Assembly: GCA_023213315.1 (NCBI GenBank)
Contig: JAKCPI010005069.1
Location: 124,001 to 188,000 of the forward strand
Source of the DNA: Euborellia annulipes
Lineage: Eukaryota > Arthropoda > Insecta > Dermaptera > Anisolabididae
Direction: 5' to 3'
Length of the DNA: 64,000 bases
Shown: positions 36,701 through 46,852 of the stretch, piece after piece
Layout of the letters: each line of letters opens with the position of its first letter
How positions within the stretch are numbered: position 1 is the first letter of the stretch
Made by a program: the position numbers and the translations under genes
Notes under the pieces: generated by a model
What the model was told of the DNA's origin: nothing
The model's input: the letters and a program-made list of their open reading frames with translations, nothing else
Databases searched by the model: none

Positions 36701-39700
36701 ATAATCACACCCAAGGACTTTCTCTAATTTTTTAAAGATTTTTTTTTTATTCATAAGAAAATATTTATTTAGAACAAGTATTCATTTGGCCTGGTATCTT
36801 GATTATTGTTTATTTTGATTCAACTCGAGGAATTTTTCGACCTTATTTGACTTGTGTTGTTTTTTTCGGGCGTAGGAAGTCCTCGATGATGACTCAGCCT
36901 CCACTTTCACTCTCGGTCCCTTTCTTCGGCCTTTTTATTTTTTTTTACATTCAATTTAAAAATAGAATTCAAATTATAATTTAATTCTTTTCCCCTTGAT
37001 TTATAACTTTTATCAGAAAATGCATATTCGCCCGATTACATCATTCCGGTTTGAATGACATTTTACTTTACACATACACACAGACTCATATGGCAAAGTC
37101 ATTTTTGTTCTGAGGCCAAATTAACAGGTTTTTTTTTTTTTGTGAGTGATAAACATAAATAAAATTCCATATGTCACGAGATTTAATAATTTTGTTGAGA
37201 AAAGTGCAAAAAATATGTAAAATTATTTGTTATTTAATACAATCCTTTGAAAATGGAGGAAAAATCGATCATCTCTGGCTGACTGAGAGGTCTTCATAAA
37301 CATTTCAGGAATAATATTCCATTTCATAAACTGAATCGCCCTTCAAGGGGCCAAGGCGATTTTGTCCACCCCTGGGCACCAATCAAGCATTAATCTTTGA
37401 TTGTTTCACACGTTTTTATTCAAAAATATTGTTTTCCGCCCTCTTCTGGATAATTTTAATTACAAACTGCCAAACTGTTATTTATTTTTAAATTTCTCTT
37501 TATTACTTTACAAATCGCTTTCAATTTTAATTTAATTTATGTACCAAGGTGAAGAAATTTTAATTAAATTCAATTTATTTGCTATCAAGCTCGTTTCAAA
37601 GCTAAAAGTGAAACGAGACCTGTCTCCTTCCCATTCGTTTTTTTTTTTTCTTAAATTTCCTCCGAGATCTGATTCTCAAGCATTAATAAAAATCCTTCAT
37701 GGAGAATTGAGGGTTTAATATTTATATAATCTTGAGTTTAAATCAACTTTCTTTCTCCGTTTGAGACCTCATTTGGACTTAATCCAAATTTACAAATTCT
37801 AAAATAACAACTTCGTCTTTCTCTTGTCAGGATATCTAACATATTGTTATTAAACTTGCAAAAACAGCTTCAACTTCTCCGCACCCTTCACCCTTCCTTT
37901 TAAACATTTTCTATTCTATTTTTCGGCCAAGGGACTCTTCTCATGTTGTCACATCTTTTTCTTTTAATCTCTAGTAACTATATATTTATAAATGTAAAGT
38001 ATTGCGATTATATCAAAAACTTTTGATTGATTTTAATTTTGAAGGTCCTGATTCCAAAACTCTTGTGAAAAGATGAGATATAGTTGCCATGTCATGGGTT
38101 TTATTATATTTCAACAAAAAAAATCTGGTAGGGGAGCACATCACACAACTTGCAAGAGAAAGTTGTGAGCTGAGCCATCACTCAATTCCAAAATTTTGTA
38201 TGTTCACTCCAACTGCTTGTCAAAGTAAAAAAAAAAGACAGACCGGCAATAAAGAATTTTGGATTTATCATTAATCCTTTAGTTTTAAATTCTACAAAAA
38301 ATGCTAGGAATTTTTACTTTTAATTTTTTAATACACACATTTTTGAAAAAATAAAAAGATAAAATTTTCTTAATCTCTCCGATAAGAATTCATCTGGACT
38401 CGATTAATAATAAATTAACTATAAACAAATGCACTTGTGAACTCACCTAATAAACAAATGACAAATTTGCTGTTGAATAATATGATTATGATTTCTTTGA
38501 CATTCACTTGAGATTCACATTCAAGAATTAGAAATGGAAAGAATTTTCATTTCCTTTGATTTACACCCAATAAAATGGCAATTGAAGTTGAAATTTTATT
38601 TTCCAAATGGAGAAAGTGAAAATGATTTTAAAATAAAGCGTGCAGCATCGATTGATTGGCGTCGATTATTGATTGTCATATAGAATGTGTATTTTGAAAT
38701 GAAAACACTCTGGGGATGGAGGGGAAATCCCCCAATAGCGTAGCGGAGAGTTCAGGTCGACTCTCTGGCCTGAAAATAAACACATCACTAACTAATTATA
38801 GACACCCTCGCTCCTTCCCTTCAACGTCGACGTCGACGGCGACGTCGTTCGTTGCATTTGTTCCCATCTTCCTGTGCCAAAGGAAATTTTCTTTAAACTA
38901 TTCGCCTAACTTGCTAGAGAAATATCTTGTTTATTGGCATCACACACTTCCTCTATTTATGTAAACAATTAAATTGTGTGTATGATTTATACGTATTGAT
39001 TCGTTCTTTGTTTTCCTGCCAACCCTAGGGCCTATCAGAATTCATTTGACTTAAGAAAAAATATTTTATATTTTACTCTGTAGAATCACTAGTCAACTAG
39101 CAAACTTATCTGATAGATAGCAAATCATCGATATAGATAGAACAAGAACACGCTTAACCTTAACGTATAATTAGCTATCTGAGGGATAAGGAGAGTTTTG
39201 TAAAGTTAGCAACTTAATTAAAGGCTTCATTTATAAAAATTATCAAAAATTTAAATTAATTAAATTCCCAAAAAATTAAACAAACAAGGCTTGTGTTTCT
39301 AATTTCACCCCTTTTACCGAACTTTAGGTCTTAGCTAACAAACTACGACCTTGTCTCATATTTAATCTTATGATTAGCTTAACTAGATGTAAAAAAACTC
39401 GAAAGCCATAGTCAACTTGCTTATCCGAGGGACAGCTAGTTGAGTGAAGCAACTGGCCCTTAGGGGAGGAATCTTTATCTATTCCCCAGTGAGTGTGTCT
39501 ACCTGTTTCGGTTTTATAGTCTGTCTTCTTCAGGAATGCACATTTGCGAGTTTCCCCTCCTTTCCCAGCGGATGTTGGTTTAGGATGTCTTTGCATCCGT
39601 TTTTTTTTCTTTTTTTTGAGGCTGATGATTTTTGAGGATGAGGGTAATTTTTTTTCTCTTTTGTTTGCATATTTTGTGGATTGGTTGCTAGCAATAAATA

Positions 39701-42700
39701 AATTTTCGCACTTTTACTTAAGAATTGGTTTACAAATATTATTTTGACTACAAGTAGCTGTATGTTCAAGTTATTTGTTAAATCCTCAAACAGAATTATG
39801 ATATTCTGACATTTATTAATATTTATAAAATCTCAATAGGCTCTAATTAGAAAGTCGTAAGACTTTTTTAACGAGTCTCGTGTCTTATCTCTCCCAACCT
39901 TTTCTTTTTCTTATTTTCAAGTTCATTGCTCTTTTTTTATAAAATATCTTTAATTAAAATTGGATAAAATCTAGAGGTCGTTTTTATAACTTTCTTTATC
40001 AAATATTTATGTTAAATTATGCACGGTATATATTTAAGAAATAAATCGTGTTTTCTTTTCTCACTATTTATTTTTTATTATTTTTTTTAAAGGAACGTCA
40101 CGAAAATTAAATTCAAGGCTATTCACCTCTAAATGAAATTATTGATTACGGCTCGGCTCTCTTTTTTCTGGGCTATTTTATAAAATACAAAAATTTGACG
40201 GTCACCTTTAGCTTCATTCAAAATATTGTAATTTGTAGTATTTTGTATGTAATTGATTTCATTCAGCAAAAACAAATATTCTCAAAGTCCCGAGAGATAA
40301 ATAGATAAAGTGAATATCGCCTCAAGGTGAGGAGGAAAAAAAAAGATAATGATATCATGAGATGATTTCGAAGCCTAATTTTAATTATATTTGACTAGTA
40401 AAAATTACCTTGGAATTAATTCTTATTTACATATCAGAGTTTATTTTTAGAAATTCATTCATATTATTAAACACTATTAAAACATCAAAATTATCACTTT
40501 AAATATTTAAAAATCTCAATTTCATAAGTGCAATAAAATTTTTTAATATGCAATAAAATATTCAAAAAAAATGTACTTATGAGTGGTTCAAAGCAAAAGT
40601 GGACCAAGTCCAAGATTAAACAATTCTCTATTTTTCGCTTTTTGGACAATAAATTCTGGTAGTTATTCGGTGTAATAATGTAACCATGTCTGAATTTCAA
40701 TACTAATCCTCCAGAGTGCAGCAGTTCCTTAATGAAACAAAATAAATCAAATAAATTCTAAAATGTGTACTTAAATAAAGTTTAATAATGAAGTTCTTAA
40801 TGAATGTGAGGCGTAAAATAAATATATGTTTATATTTTAAGAGGAATGAAATATAAGGCTTTAACTTTGATTCATTTTTCCCAAAAGAGTCCAATGTGGA
40901 CTTGGTGACTCCATTTTTGCTCTGAACCCCTCGAATGCAAGTAAATGCTTGTCTTCGAGGCGTGAGACGCAGGCTCTTTAAAATTCAAAGGAATTTAACT
41001 ATCCCTAGAAAAAAGAAAAATTTCTTCACCTTTGCAGGATAAAATTTGACGCATCTGGGTTGCTTGTTGAAAAACAAATGCATTTGCATACAAATGAGTT
41101 CTTTTCTTTAGGTTGAATTGTTTAATTTATTCGTTGTTCACGATGTTATTTTTCTTTTTACAAGTAGATGTCATTTTTAGTAAGTTGGTTTGAAATTGAA
41201 TTTAACAAAATGAGAATAAAAAGTCATCCGGAATGAATTTTTTGTTTCTCAGCTAAAGGAGGGGGGGGGATCAGCTCTTGATACAAGCCCACCAAAAGAG
41301 AGAAAAATAATAAAAAAAAAAACAAATGTTTCTTATGCATGAAAGGTATTCTGTTTGTGCACCAGCCACGGGGCGTCACTGAGTCCAAATGCTTTCAATC
41401 AAGTTCTTTCATTTATATTAAATTTTATTTTTCTCTTTTTTGTCTTTTATATCAATACTTTAACATTTTAATTAGCCTATTCCATAAATACAGTATATTT
41501 ATTCACGCCTGGCAGTGAGGCATCCCGCTCGCCTCCCAAGTTGCTTGTTTGCCTAATAGCTACATTCTCATATCACTCAGTTTCTTACTTTTTTCTTCTT
41601 CTGCCCTCTAATCTGCCTTCTAATCCGGATATAACAGATGATTCTAATAAAACGCAGCTGATAGCAGAGCGTTTATTTTATTTTGCTATCTCTCTATTTT
41701 AACATCTTTTTGTAATGAATTTGAAATTTAGACCGAAATAACGTCATATTGATTTTGTTTTTGTTGTGAATATCAAAGAGAAGATTTGTGCGTTTTGTCC
41801 TCTTCTTCCCCCGCCACCTGTTGTTTGTTATCCTCTCATCTGCCATGCTGCTGATGTTGATGTCCTTGTCCCACTCTCTTCATCTCGATCGACCGAAAAA
41901 TGAACATGGAGCTCAACGGCCTCTCATCTGAAGGGCGAGCAGAAAGAGATAACGATCCCACCCTGATGGAATTTTAATTGACGCTTCAGTTATAATTTAT
42001 ATACTGTACCATACAAGCTCGATTCATTTGACATTCCTCTCGGAATTCATTTTCGATATTTTATTCCTCCCTACCATCTTTGTTTTATTGTAACGAAATT
42101 ATTATTCTCATTCACCCCTATTTATTCGCATTCAACTATTCTCTTTACTAAAAACAATTTTTAAAAAAAATCTAGCTTTTTATATTACTTAAATAACTTT
42201 TGGCACTCTAATATATCAGGAAATATGTTTTTTTTTTTTTTTTTTTGGGGGGGGAGGGGAGAATGGCCTCTTGAGGCTGAACTCATGAGAGCAGTTTGAC
42301 CTGACAGCAGGACCTAGGAGAAAATGTTTATTTCAATTATATATTTATGACTAATTCGGGGTAGGAAGTGATTATTAAAAAATCTTTTATTATTCTGCTG
42401 CTAAGGAAGCTGAAGCTCACTTTTCAATTGGTCCTTGCTGCGATTGATTTGCATGCTCGTTTCCTATTTTATTTCCGATTTACGAGGCAAATGCGCTTTA
42501 AAATAGTTGGCACTGGATACCTGATTTTTAAAATATCCCTTGAAATATTTAATATTACATTCACAGGGAACCTGCAAAAATTGAAATAAATCTTTTAGAA
42601 TTGATTAAAAAATTATATAACCAATTTTTTTTACTTTCTCTTGCCTCTCTATATATGTTAATATATATAGAGAGAAAGTATTGGATTCATGTCAAAAATT

Positions 42701-45700
42701 CGATGTCGAGATTTTGACGGATATACACGTTTTTAGGTCCCCTGAATTCGTAAAAATATGGTGCGACCAGTCACACCAGATTTAGAATATATACTCATTT
42801 ACACAGATCCGAGTGTTATTTACTTCCGGCTCCAGTCTTCTCTTACACTCCGCATACGGAAATATGTTAATTTGTATTTAAATCAATTAGAAATGGTAAA
42901 TTGTTTAAATTCCTTATCTAAGATCTTTTCTATTCCTCAATTTTTCTTAATTGGCAGTCATCAGGATACCTACATTTAGAAAATTGGAAAGCGAACCCCT
43001 GCCCGACCCCTAGCACTAGAAACGAAATCTCTATTTCTATACCAAGGCCCATGGGCTCGAGAGATGACTAATACTGTAAATCTATGATATATTATACTAC
43101 AAGTGGCTAGGCTCCCCGGCCTCCTTTTCTCGCCTTCGGGCGGCAATTGCAAAGTATTAAAGTTTAATTTATTATTTAAAAAATATTGGCCTATTTATAT
43201 TTTAAGCAAATACTTCAAAAGTATTTTTTTCAATATTTAAAAAAGAAAAAATTTTACTGCTTTATAAATAAATGTACGATAACTATTAAAATAAATATTT
43301 TAAAAAATTTCATAAAGAATTTATAGATATTGGAATATTATTATAAACAAAAGATAAAATATAAACATTAAATTCTTTTGTTGCAGTGCCTAAATCAGCA
43401 TGTCCTTTGCCTGACGCAGACAATGTAGTTGCTGCAGAAAGTGGAGACGATAGTGAAGACGAGTGGAATTATTTCCGAGTTGAACAAAAATCCGGTCAAG
43501 CACCTCTATCTACTGAAAATACTTCTGAACCTAAAACGCTTGACCTCGCTCTTGAATCCACCCAACAAGACACTAAAATCAATTCTGAATTAAGTCCAAA
43601 TCCGCTGGAAACTCTTGTAAGTAATTGCTTAATTTTTTTTAAAATAATAATATCGAATTATATTACAAAGATATTTTTTTTTTTTTTAAGGAGCGGCCTA
43701 CTTCTCTTCCTCAAAATCCTTCAGAATTGACATCTTCGCTTATTGAAAATCCAAATCAAGACGACGACGACGACATGGCGTCTCAATTGAATCCTAATGC
43801 TGCTGAATTTGTTCCTTCACCAACACATAGTGGAAATCGGAATACTTTAGAACAATTGATGTTGAATGGAAGCAGCTTGAGTCGGCTTGATGACTCAGAT
43901 ATATCTAGTACCCGTGCGGAATATGGTGATACAAGTCAAGCAAGTGTTGGACAATATTTCGGGAATCTTGATCCTTTAGAAACTTTTGAACAGCCCCGTG
44001 CCGAGCATGCTGAATTGGTTAATTTAGGACCAGTGGATGCTGTATCACCCCTTGGAAGTATTCCTGAGACAGGACAACAACTTCAATCTACTTTTGAGGA
44101 TCAAGATTTATTTATGAAATCATCTGTGAAGGAATTAGAAACATCTAATTTAATGGAACCATTAACTTTATCTACTCGTCCTGAATTAGAGACATCTAGT
44201 GTCGATCTTTTGTCCCCAAGTTCAATGGAACCCAAATCTCCAGTGCCTGAATTAGTTAAACTTATGGATAATAGCACAAGCGATTTGAACGTTAGACAAA
44301 TTGAATCACCTCAGCCAACAATAAATGAAGATTCCTTACATTTGATAGGAGAAGATAAGACAAATACCTTACCTGGTTTATCCTCTCCTAATCCTTTTGA
44401 TCCAATATCTCAGGAATTAGCTTCATCTAGACCAGAAAGTGTAAAATCACTCCAGCCTTTATCCCCAGAACCTACTATTGGAGAAATAATATCCAATCCT
44501 TCAGATTCACTTTCAAAATCTCCTTGTTCACCGGTTCAAGATGCTTCCAAATCACCATTTTCGCCTATTCCTGAACTACCAAAGTCACCGATTCATGAAT
44601 CGTCAATACCAAAGTCACCTATCCAAGAAGAATCACATTTACCTCCTCTTTCTCCAAAGTCTCCTAATTTACAAGAGTTTGAATCAACATCGCCTAATGT
44701 TGATCTTAAAATATCTGCTCCAAATGAACTCCATCAAGATGATTCACCTTTCATGCTCTCTCCAAAATCGGAAAATATCATGACTAGATCAACCCTATTT
44801 GAAGAAACAAGTTTTACAGAAGTAGTCGATCAAAGTCATCTTCATGAAACTCAAGAATATTCTTTCCAATCAAAATCTCCAATTCAAGATTTAGTTCAAT
44901 CACATTCACCATTACCTACTCAATCTCCAATTCCAGAAGATTCAAAAGAAGTTTCCTCCCCAAGTGTAAAATCCCCAGTTCCTCATGACAAACTTCAATC
45001 CCCTGTTATGACATCGCCTATTCCTACACCATCTCCAGTTCCCATTGATGAGGATTTGTGTTTAATTAAACAATCACCTATCCCTGAGAAATCACCAATC
45101 AATCTTTCTTCTCCCATTAGTAAATCCCCTATTCTTGAAAAATCGCCTGAACAATCATCTCCCCTTGCACAATCTCCTCTTCCCGATCAACCAACTCCAA
45201 AATCTCCTCTTCCTGATGAATGCCAAATTGCAACTAATGATATAATTTCTTCAAATTCACCTCTAGATGCTATTTCTCCAATAGTTCCACAAATCCCCCA
45301 AGTAAAATCGCCTCTTTTTGGCGAATCCCCACTCTCACCATCAAGTGCTGTAGAACCAATTAGTTCTCCAATCCCAGCAGATTCTCCATTATCTCCAACA
45401 CAAGCAGAATTGCCTGTTTCATCTATTCCGCAGGATTTGTCTTTATCGCCTGTTCCAACAATTCCAATACAGCCAGCTCTTTCACCAGTACCAATAGAGA
45501 AAGTTAATTCACCAATTACATCAGAAAATATTTCTTCATCAATTCCTTTTGAGAATATTGTCTCACCAATTCCATCAGAGAAAATTGTTTCTCCAATACC
45601 TTTTGAGAATATTATTTCACCAATTACAACTGAAACTGAGACATTAATAGTTTCTAAAACGGAAGAAGAAACTACTGAAATGAAATCTGATGTCCAACCA

Positions 45701-46852
45701 TTGACCTGCTCTTTGCCTAAAGATGCTGTTCCACTTGCAAAAGAAATCGCTCCGGCAATTGAAAAAATGGGAGTAATCAAAAGTAAAATTGTGACTGAAA
45801 AAGTTTCTTCCTCTGCGCCAGAAAAGAAACTACCTTCAGCAACAAATAAGAAACAAACAACAACTGGTGCAAGAAAACCTGCCTCAACTACTAGAACTAC
45901 CACTACTACCAGAACATCTCAAGTAGGAGTAACGAAATCACCAATTACTAAAGTTACAGCTACTTCGACTACTCGTACTTTAACGTCCAAAGCATCAACG
46001 GCAAAATCCCAACCTACATCGCCAACTAAACCTACTCTGGCTAAAACAAGTACCTCCACCACAACTACAACCGCTCGAAAACCACTGACTACAACGACTC
46101 GTCCTACAACAACTTCACGGACACTTTCAACAACTTCGAATCGACCCATTTCTCGAACGACAGCTTCAGCTCCAGTATCATCAACCAAAACTACTTCTAG
46201 TGTTACCAAAGTATCTGCATCTAAGCCAGCAGCACGTCCATCGTCAGCAACAACGAAATCGACCACAACAACTACAACTACGAGAACTATAAATCGCCCC
46301 GCTTCAGCCTCAGCGCCTATTCAAAAATCTCGTACCGCCACGGGCACAAATGTGACTACTACTACCACCACTAACGCCACGAAAAAACCTATCGCTAATG
46401 GCGAAAGTAAAACAACTGCAACTAAAACACGCCCAATTAGTTCACAACGCACCACAACCACAACTACTTCAACAACACGTCCAATGAAACCAAAAACTAA
46501 CGAAATTCCTAAAACAAAACCATTGTTGGATAAACAAGGAAAAGAAAGTGCAAATAAACAATTATCTACAGCTAGACCCAAAACATCTCCAGCAACAACC
46601 ACTAAGCGTCTCTCAAGTGGAGGAACTACAACATCCCGAACAACCAAATCTGCAACAGCTATTACTAATGGGAAATTGATTAAAAAAACAACGATCACAA
46701 CAACTGAAACTGCTACAACAAACGGAATTGATGGCCTACAACAACAAATTAAAACAACCACCACAATAACTGAACAAAATGGAAACAACACCGATACTGG
46801 AGCTAATTTAATCGAACCATTAGATAACGCAGTGCATCTCCTGTCAAATTAA
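30778..46852 (+). CDS. PP2C-family phosphatase (PPM1E/F-like) with long PAM2/SP-rich tail, 3' part
   Basis: Four exons read in one frame: 30778-31103, 32378-32678, 43387-43616 and 43691-46852 (stop TAA). Phases agree at every junction: the first exon completes a split codon, exon 1 ends in phase 0, exon 2 leaves one base that exon 3 completes, and exon 3 ends in phase 0. The visible protein is about 1,340 residues. Its start is the C-terminal end of a PP2C metal-dependent Ser/Thr phosphatase domain, with GSTDNITV carrying a metal-binding Asp. The ADPQ that follows recalls PPM1F-type sequences from memory. The tail holds NPF motifs, a PAM2-like motif, a long Ser-Pro-rich stretch and a basic Thr-rich end. 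The catalytic N-terminal exons are missing from what I can see. Reading this as one transcript is inferred from phase and strand. Confidence 0.75.
31812..31975 (+). repeat. tRNA-derived SINE inside the phosphatase intron
   Basis: A box TGGCTCAGAGGTAGAGC (31824-31840), B box GGTTCGCATCC (31867-31877), then a body with ACCAATCAATGAAATAAACG and the tail motif GATGCCGAAAAAGACC. Same family as 58-215 and 60249-60395. A (GATA)n run follows. Confidence 0.7.
32378..32678 (+). CDS. exon: acidic and Gln-rich linker of the phosphatase tail
   Basis: Acceptor TATTCTAG|AACGGG, donor GACGAAG|GTAAGA. It encodes 100 codons plus one base. The start is Ser/Pro/Asn-rich; then comes an acidic run (DMEDFGPETDVDATDEP) and a Gln/Leu-rich stretch (QQQLLDDLKADLELQRQQ) that could form a short helix or coiled coil. 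It ends FDPIQAP and a Thr/Pro run. No catalytic motif. The opposite-strand open frame here is a shadow. Confidence 0.7.
32679..35738. other. intron, no feature beyond simple repeats
   Basis: A (GA)n tract lies at about 33700-33726. A B-box-like GGTTTGAATC near 34789 may mark an old SINE. Open frames of 60-110 codons here lack exon features. Confidence 0.35.
35747..35888. mobile_element. hAT-like MITE in intron, 142 bp
   Basis: A perfect 8-bp duplication CTTATACT (35739-35746 and 35889-35896). Ends CATGGACCTAACTAG and CTAGATACTCTCATG are degenerate forms of the 8575-8732 ends. The interior shows runs of C and A and a GGATGGCTGGTC block shared with that copy. Confidence 0.85.
36190..36500 (+). 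promoter_or_regulatory. candidate internal promoter of the phosphatase gene
   Basis: A GC-richer island in the 10.7-kb intron with a dense GAGA-type run (36318-36358), an initiator-like TCAGTCG (36388-36394) and a donor-like GAG|GTAAAT near 36496 about 100 bases downstream. If used, it would give transcripts with only the last two coding exons. Start-site data would be needed; this is inference. Confidence 0.3.
36501..37965. other. intron, nothing recognised
   Basis: AT-rich DNA without recognisable exon, RNA or delimited repeat. Confidence 0.4.
37966..38200 (+). repeat. degenerate R1 copy in intron
   Basis: GTAAAGTATTGCGATTATATC, GATATAGTTGCCAT and AAAATCTGGTAGGGG with a partly preserved hairpin (CACACAACTTGCAAGAGAAAGTTGTGAG) follow the R1 order. 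Strongly diverged. Confidence 0.45.
38700..38890. other. GC-richer intronic block
   Basis: Contains GTCGACGTCGACGGCGACGTCG near 38826 and an inverted GGTCGACTCTCTGGCC block. It is unlike surrounding AT-rich DNA and not part of a recognised repeat. It could be an enhancer; there is no direct support. Confidence 0.2.
39020..39465 (-). repeat. R3 repeat, copy 2
   Basis: Reverse-complement relative of 25229-25612, sharing AAAGTTCGGTAAAAGGGGTG, ACACAAGCCTTGTTTG, TAATTAAGTTGCTAAC and ATATCGATGATTTGCTATC. The right part (in plus coordinates the left) is extended by unrelated sequence. Confidence 0.5.
39505..39533 (-). ncRNA. hammerhead-like motif, divergent class
   Basis: Minus strand: CTGAAGA core, GACAGACTATAAAACC in place of a clear stem II, then GAAACAGG. 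Flanking CC and GG can pair. The missing GTC makes ribozyme activity unlikely. Confidence 0.3.
39540..42625. other. intron, no supported feature
   Basis: A 25-codon plus-strand frame starting ATGAACATGGAGCTC (41900-41977) lies in a less AT-rich block (41800-41960). It is too short to support as a gene. The rest shows nothing I recognise. Confidence 0.3.
42630..42784 (+). repeat. R1 deletion derivative in intron
   Basis: The R1 5' part (TTACTTTCTCTTGCC ... GAGAGAAAGTATTGG ... TTCGATGTCGAGATTTTG) runs directly into the terminal GTGCGACCAGTCACACCAGAT, so the middle is deleted. 155 bp in all. Confidence 0.6.
43387..43616 (+). CDS. exon: acidic DSEDEWNYF segment of the phosphatase tail
   Basis: The acceptor TTGCAG ends at 43386; the donor CTT|GTAAGT begins at 43617. 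Its first two bases complete the Val codon split from the previous exon. It encodes 77 codons including a strongly acidic patch (SGDDSEDEW) followed by NYFRVEQ, then a Ser/Thr/Leu-rich end. Such an aromatic residue set in acidic surroundings is typical of short binding motifs, but I cannot name its partner. Confidence 0.7.
43691..46852 (+). CDS. terminal exon: PAM2 motif, SP-rich repeats, basic Thr-rich tail
   Basis: The acceptor TTTTAAG ends at 43690; 1,053 codons to TAA. Near the start SQLNPNAAEFVP (43781-43816) fits the PAM2 consensus (LNxxAxxFxP), the ligand of the MLLE domain of poly(A)-binding protein, and is close to the Paip2 version. From about 44.2 to 45.65 kb the protein is packed with S-P and K-S-P-I/L units (KSPIP, EKSP, SPIP), many of them possible proline-directed kinase sites. 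One further NPF occurs (SSPNPFDPI). From about 45.78 kb to the end it is basic and dominated by Thr, Ser, Lys and Arg (TTTTRT runs). The composition recalls microtubule-associated proteins, and I recall a PAM2-like motif in Drosophila Map205; that link is a hypothesis. Val-rich opposite-strand frames are shadows. Confidence 0.85.
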   Translation, partial: ERPTSLPQNPSELTSSLIENPNQDDDDDMASQLNPNAAEFVPSPTHSGNRNTLEQLMLNGSSLSRLDDSDISSTRAEYGDTSQASVGQYFGNLDPLETFEQPRAEHAELVNLGPVDAVSPLGSIPETGQQLQSTFEDQDLFMKSSVKELETSNLMEPLTLSTRPELETSSVDLLSPSSMEPKSPVPELVKLMDNSTSDLNVRQIESPQPTINEDSLHLIGEDKTNTLPGLSSPNPFDPISQELASSRPESVKSLQPLSPEPTIGEIISNPSDSLSKSPCSPVQDASKSPFSPIPELPKSPIHESSIPKSPIQEESHLPPLSPKSPNLQEFESTSPNVDLKISAPNELHQDDSPFMLSPKSENIMTRSTLFEETSFTEVVDQSHLHETQEYSFQSKSPIQDLVQSHSPLPTQSPIPEDSKEVSSPSVKSPVPHDKLQSPVMTSPIPTPSPVPIDEDLCLIKQSPIPEKSPINLSSPISKSPILEKSPEQSSPLAQSPLPDQPTPKSPLPDECQIATNDIISSNSPLDAISPIVPQIPQVKSPLFGESPLSPSSAVEPISSPIPADSPLSPTQAELPVSSIPQDLSLSPVPTIPIQPALSPVPIEKVNSPITSENISSSIPFENIVSPIPSEKIVSPIPFENIISPITTETETLIVSKTEEETTEMKSDVQPLTCSLPKDAVPLAKEIAPAIEKMGVIKSKIVTEKVSSSAPEKKLPSATNKKQTTTGARKPASTTRTTTTTRTSQVGVTKSPITKVTATSTTRTLTSKASTAKSQPTSPTKPTLAKTSTSTTTTTARKPLTTTTRPTTTSRTLSTTSNRPISRTTASAPVSSTKTTSSVTKVSASKPAARPSSATTKSTTTTTTTRTINRPASASAPIQKSRTATGTNVTTTTTTNATKKPIANGESKTTATKTRPISSQRTTTTTTSTTRPMKPKTNEIPKTKPLLDKQGKESANKQLSTARPKTSPATTTKRLSSGGTTTSRTTKSATAITNGKLIKKTTITTTETATTNGIDGLQQQIKTTTTITEQNGNNTDTGANLIEPLDNAVHLLSN

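Noticed and set aside
45187..46791. Val-rich minus-strand open frames of 115-238 codons
   Set aside because: They are antisense shadows of the Thr/Ser/Pro-rich plus-strand terminal exon (ACN and AGN codons read backward give Val/Ile); no start or splice context.
45000..46850. Mucin-like secreted protein for the Thr/Ser-rich tail
   Set aside because: No signal peptide, an upstream phosphatase domain in the same frame, high Lys/Arg content and a PAM2 motif all point to an intracellular protein.
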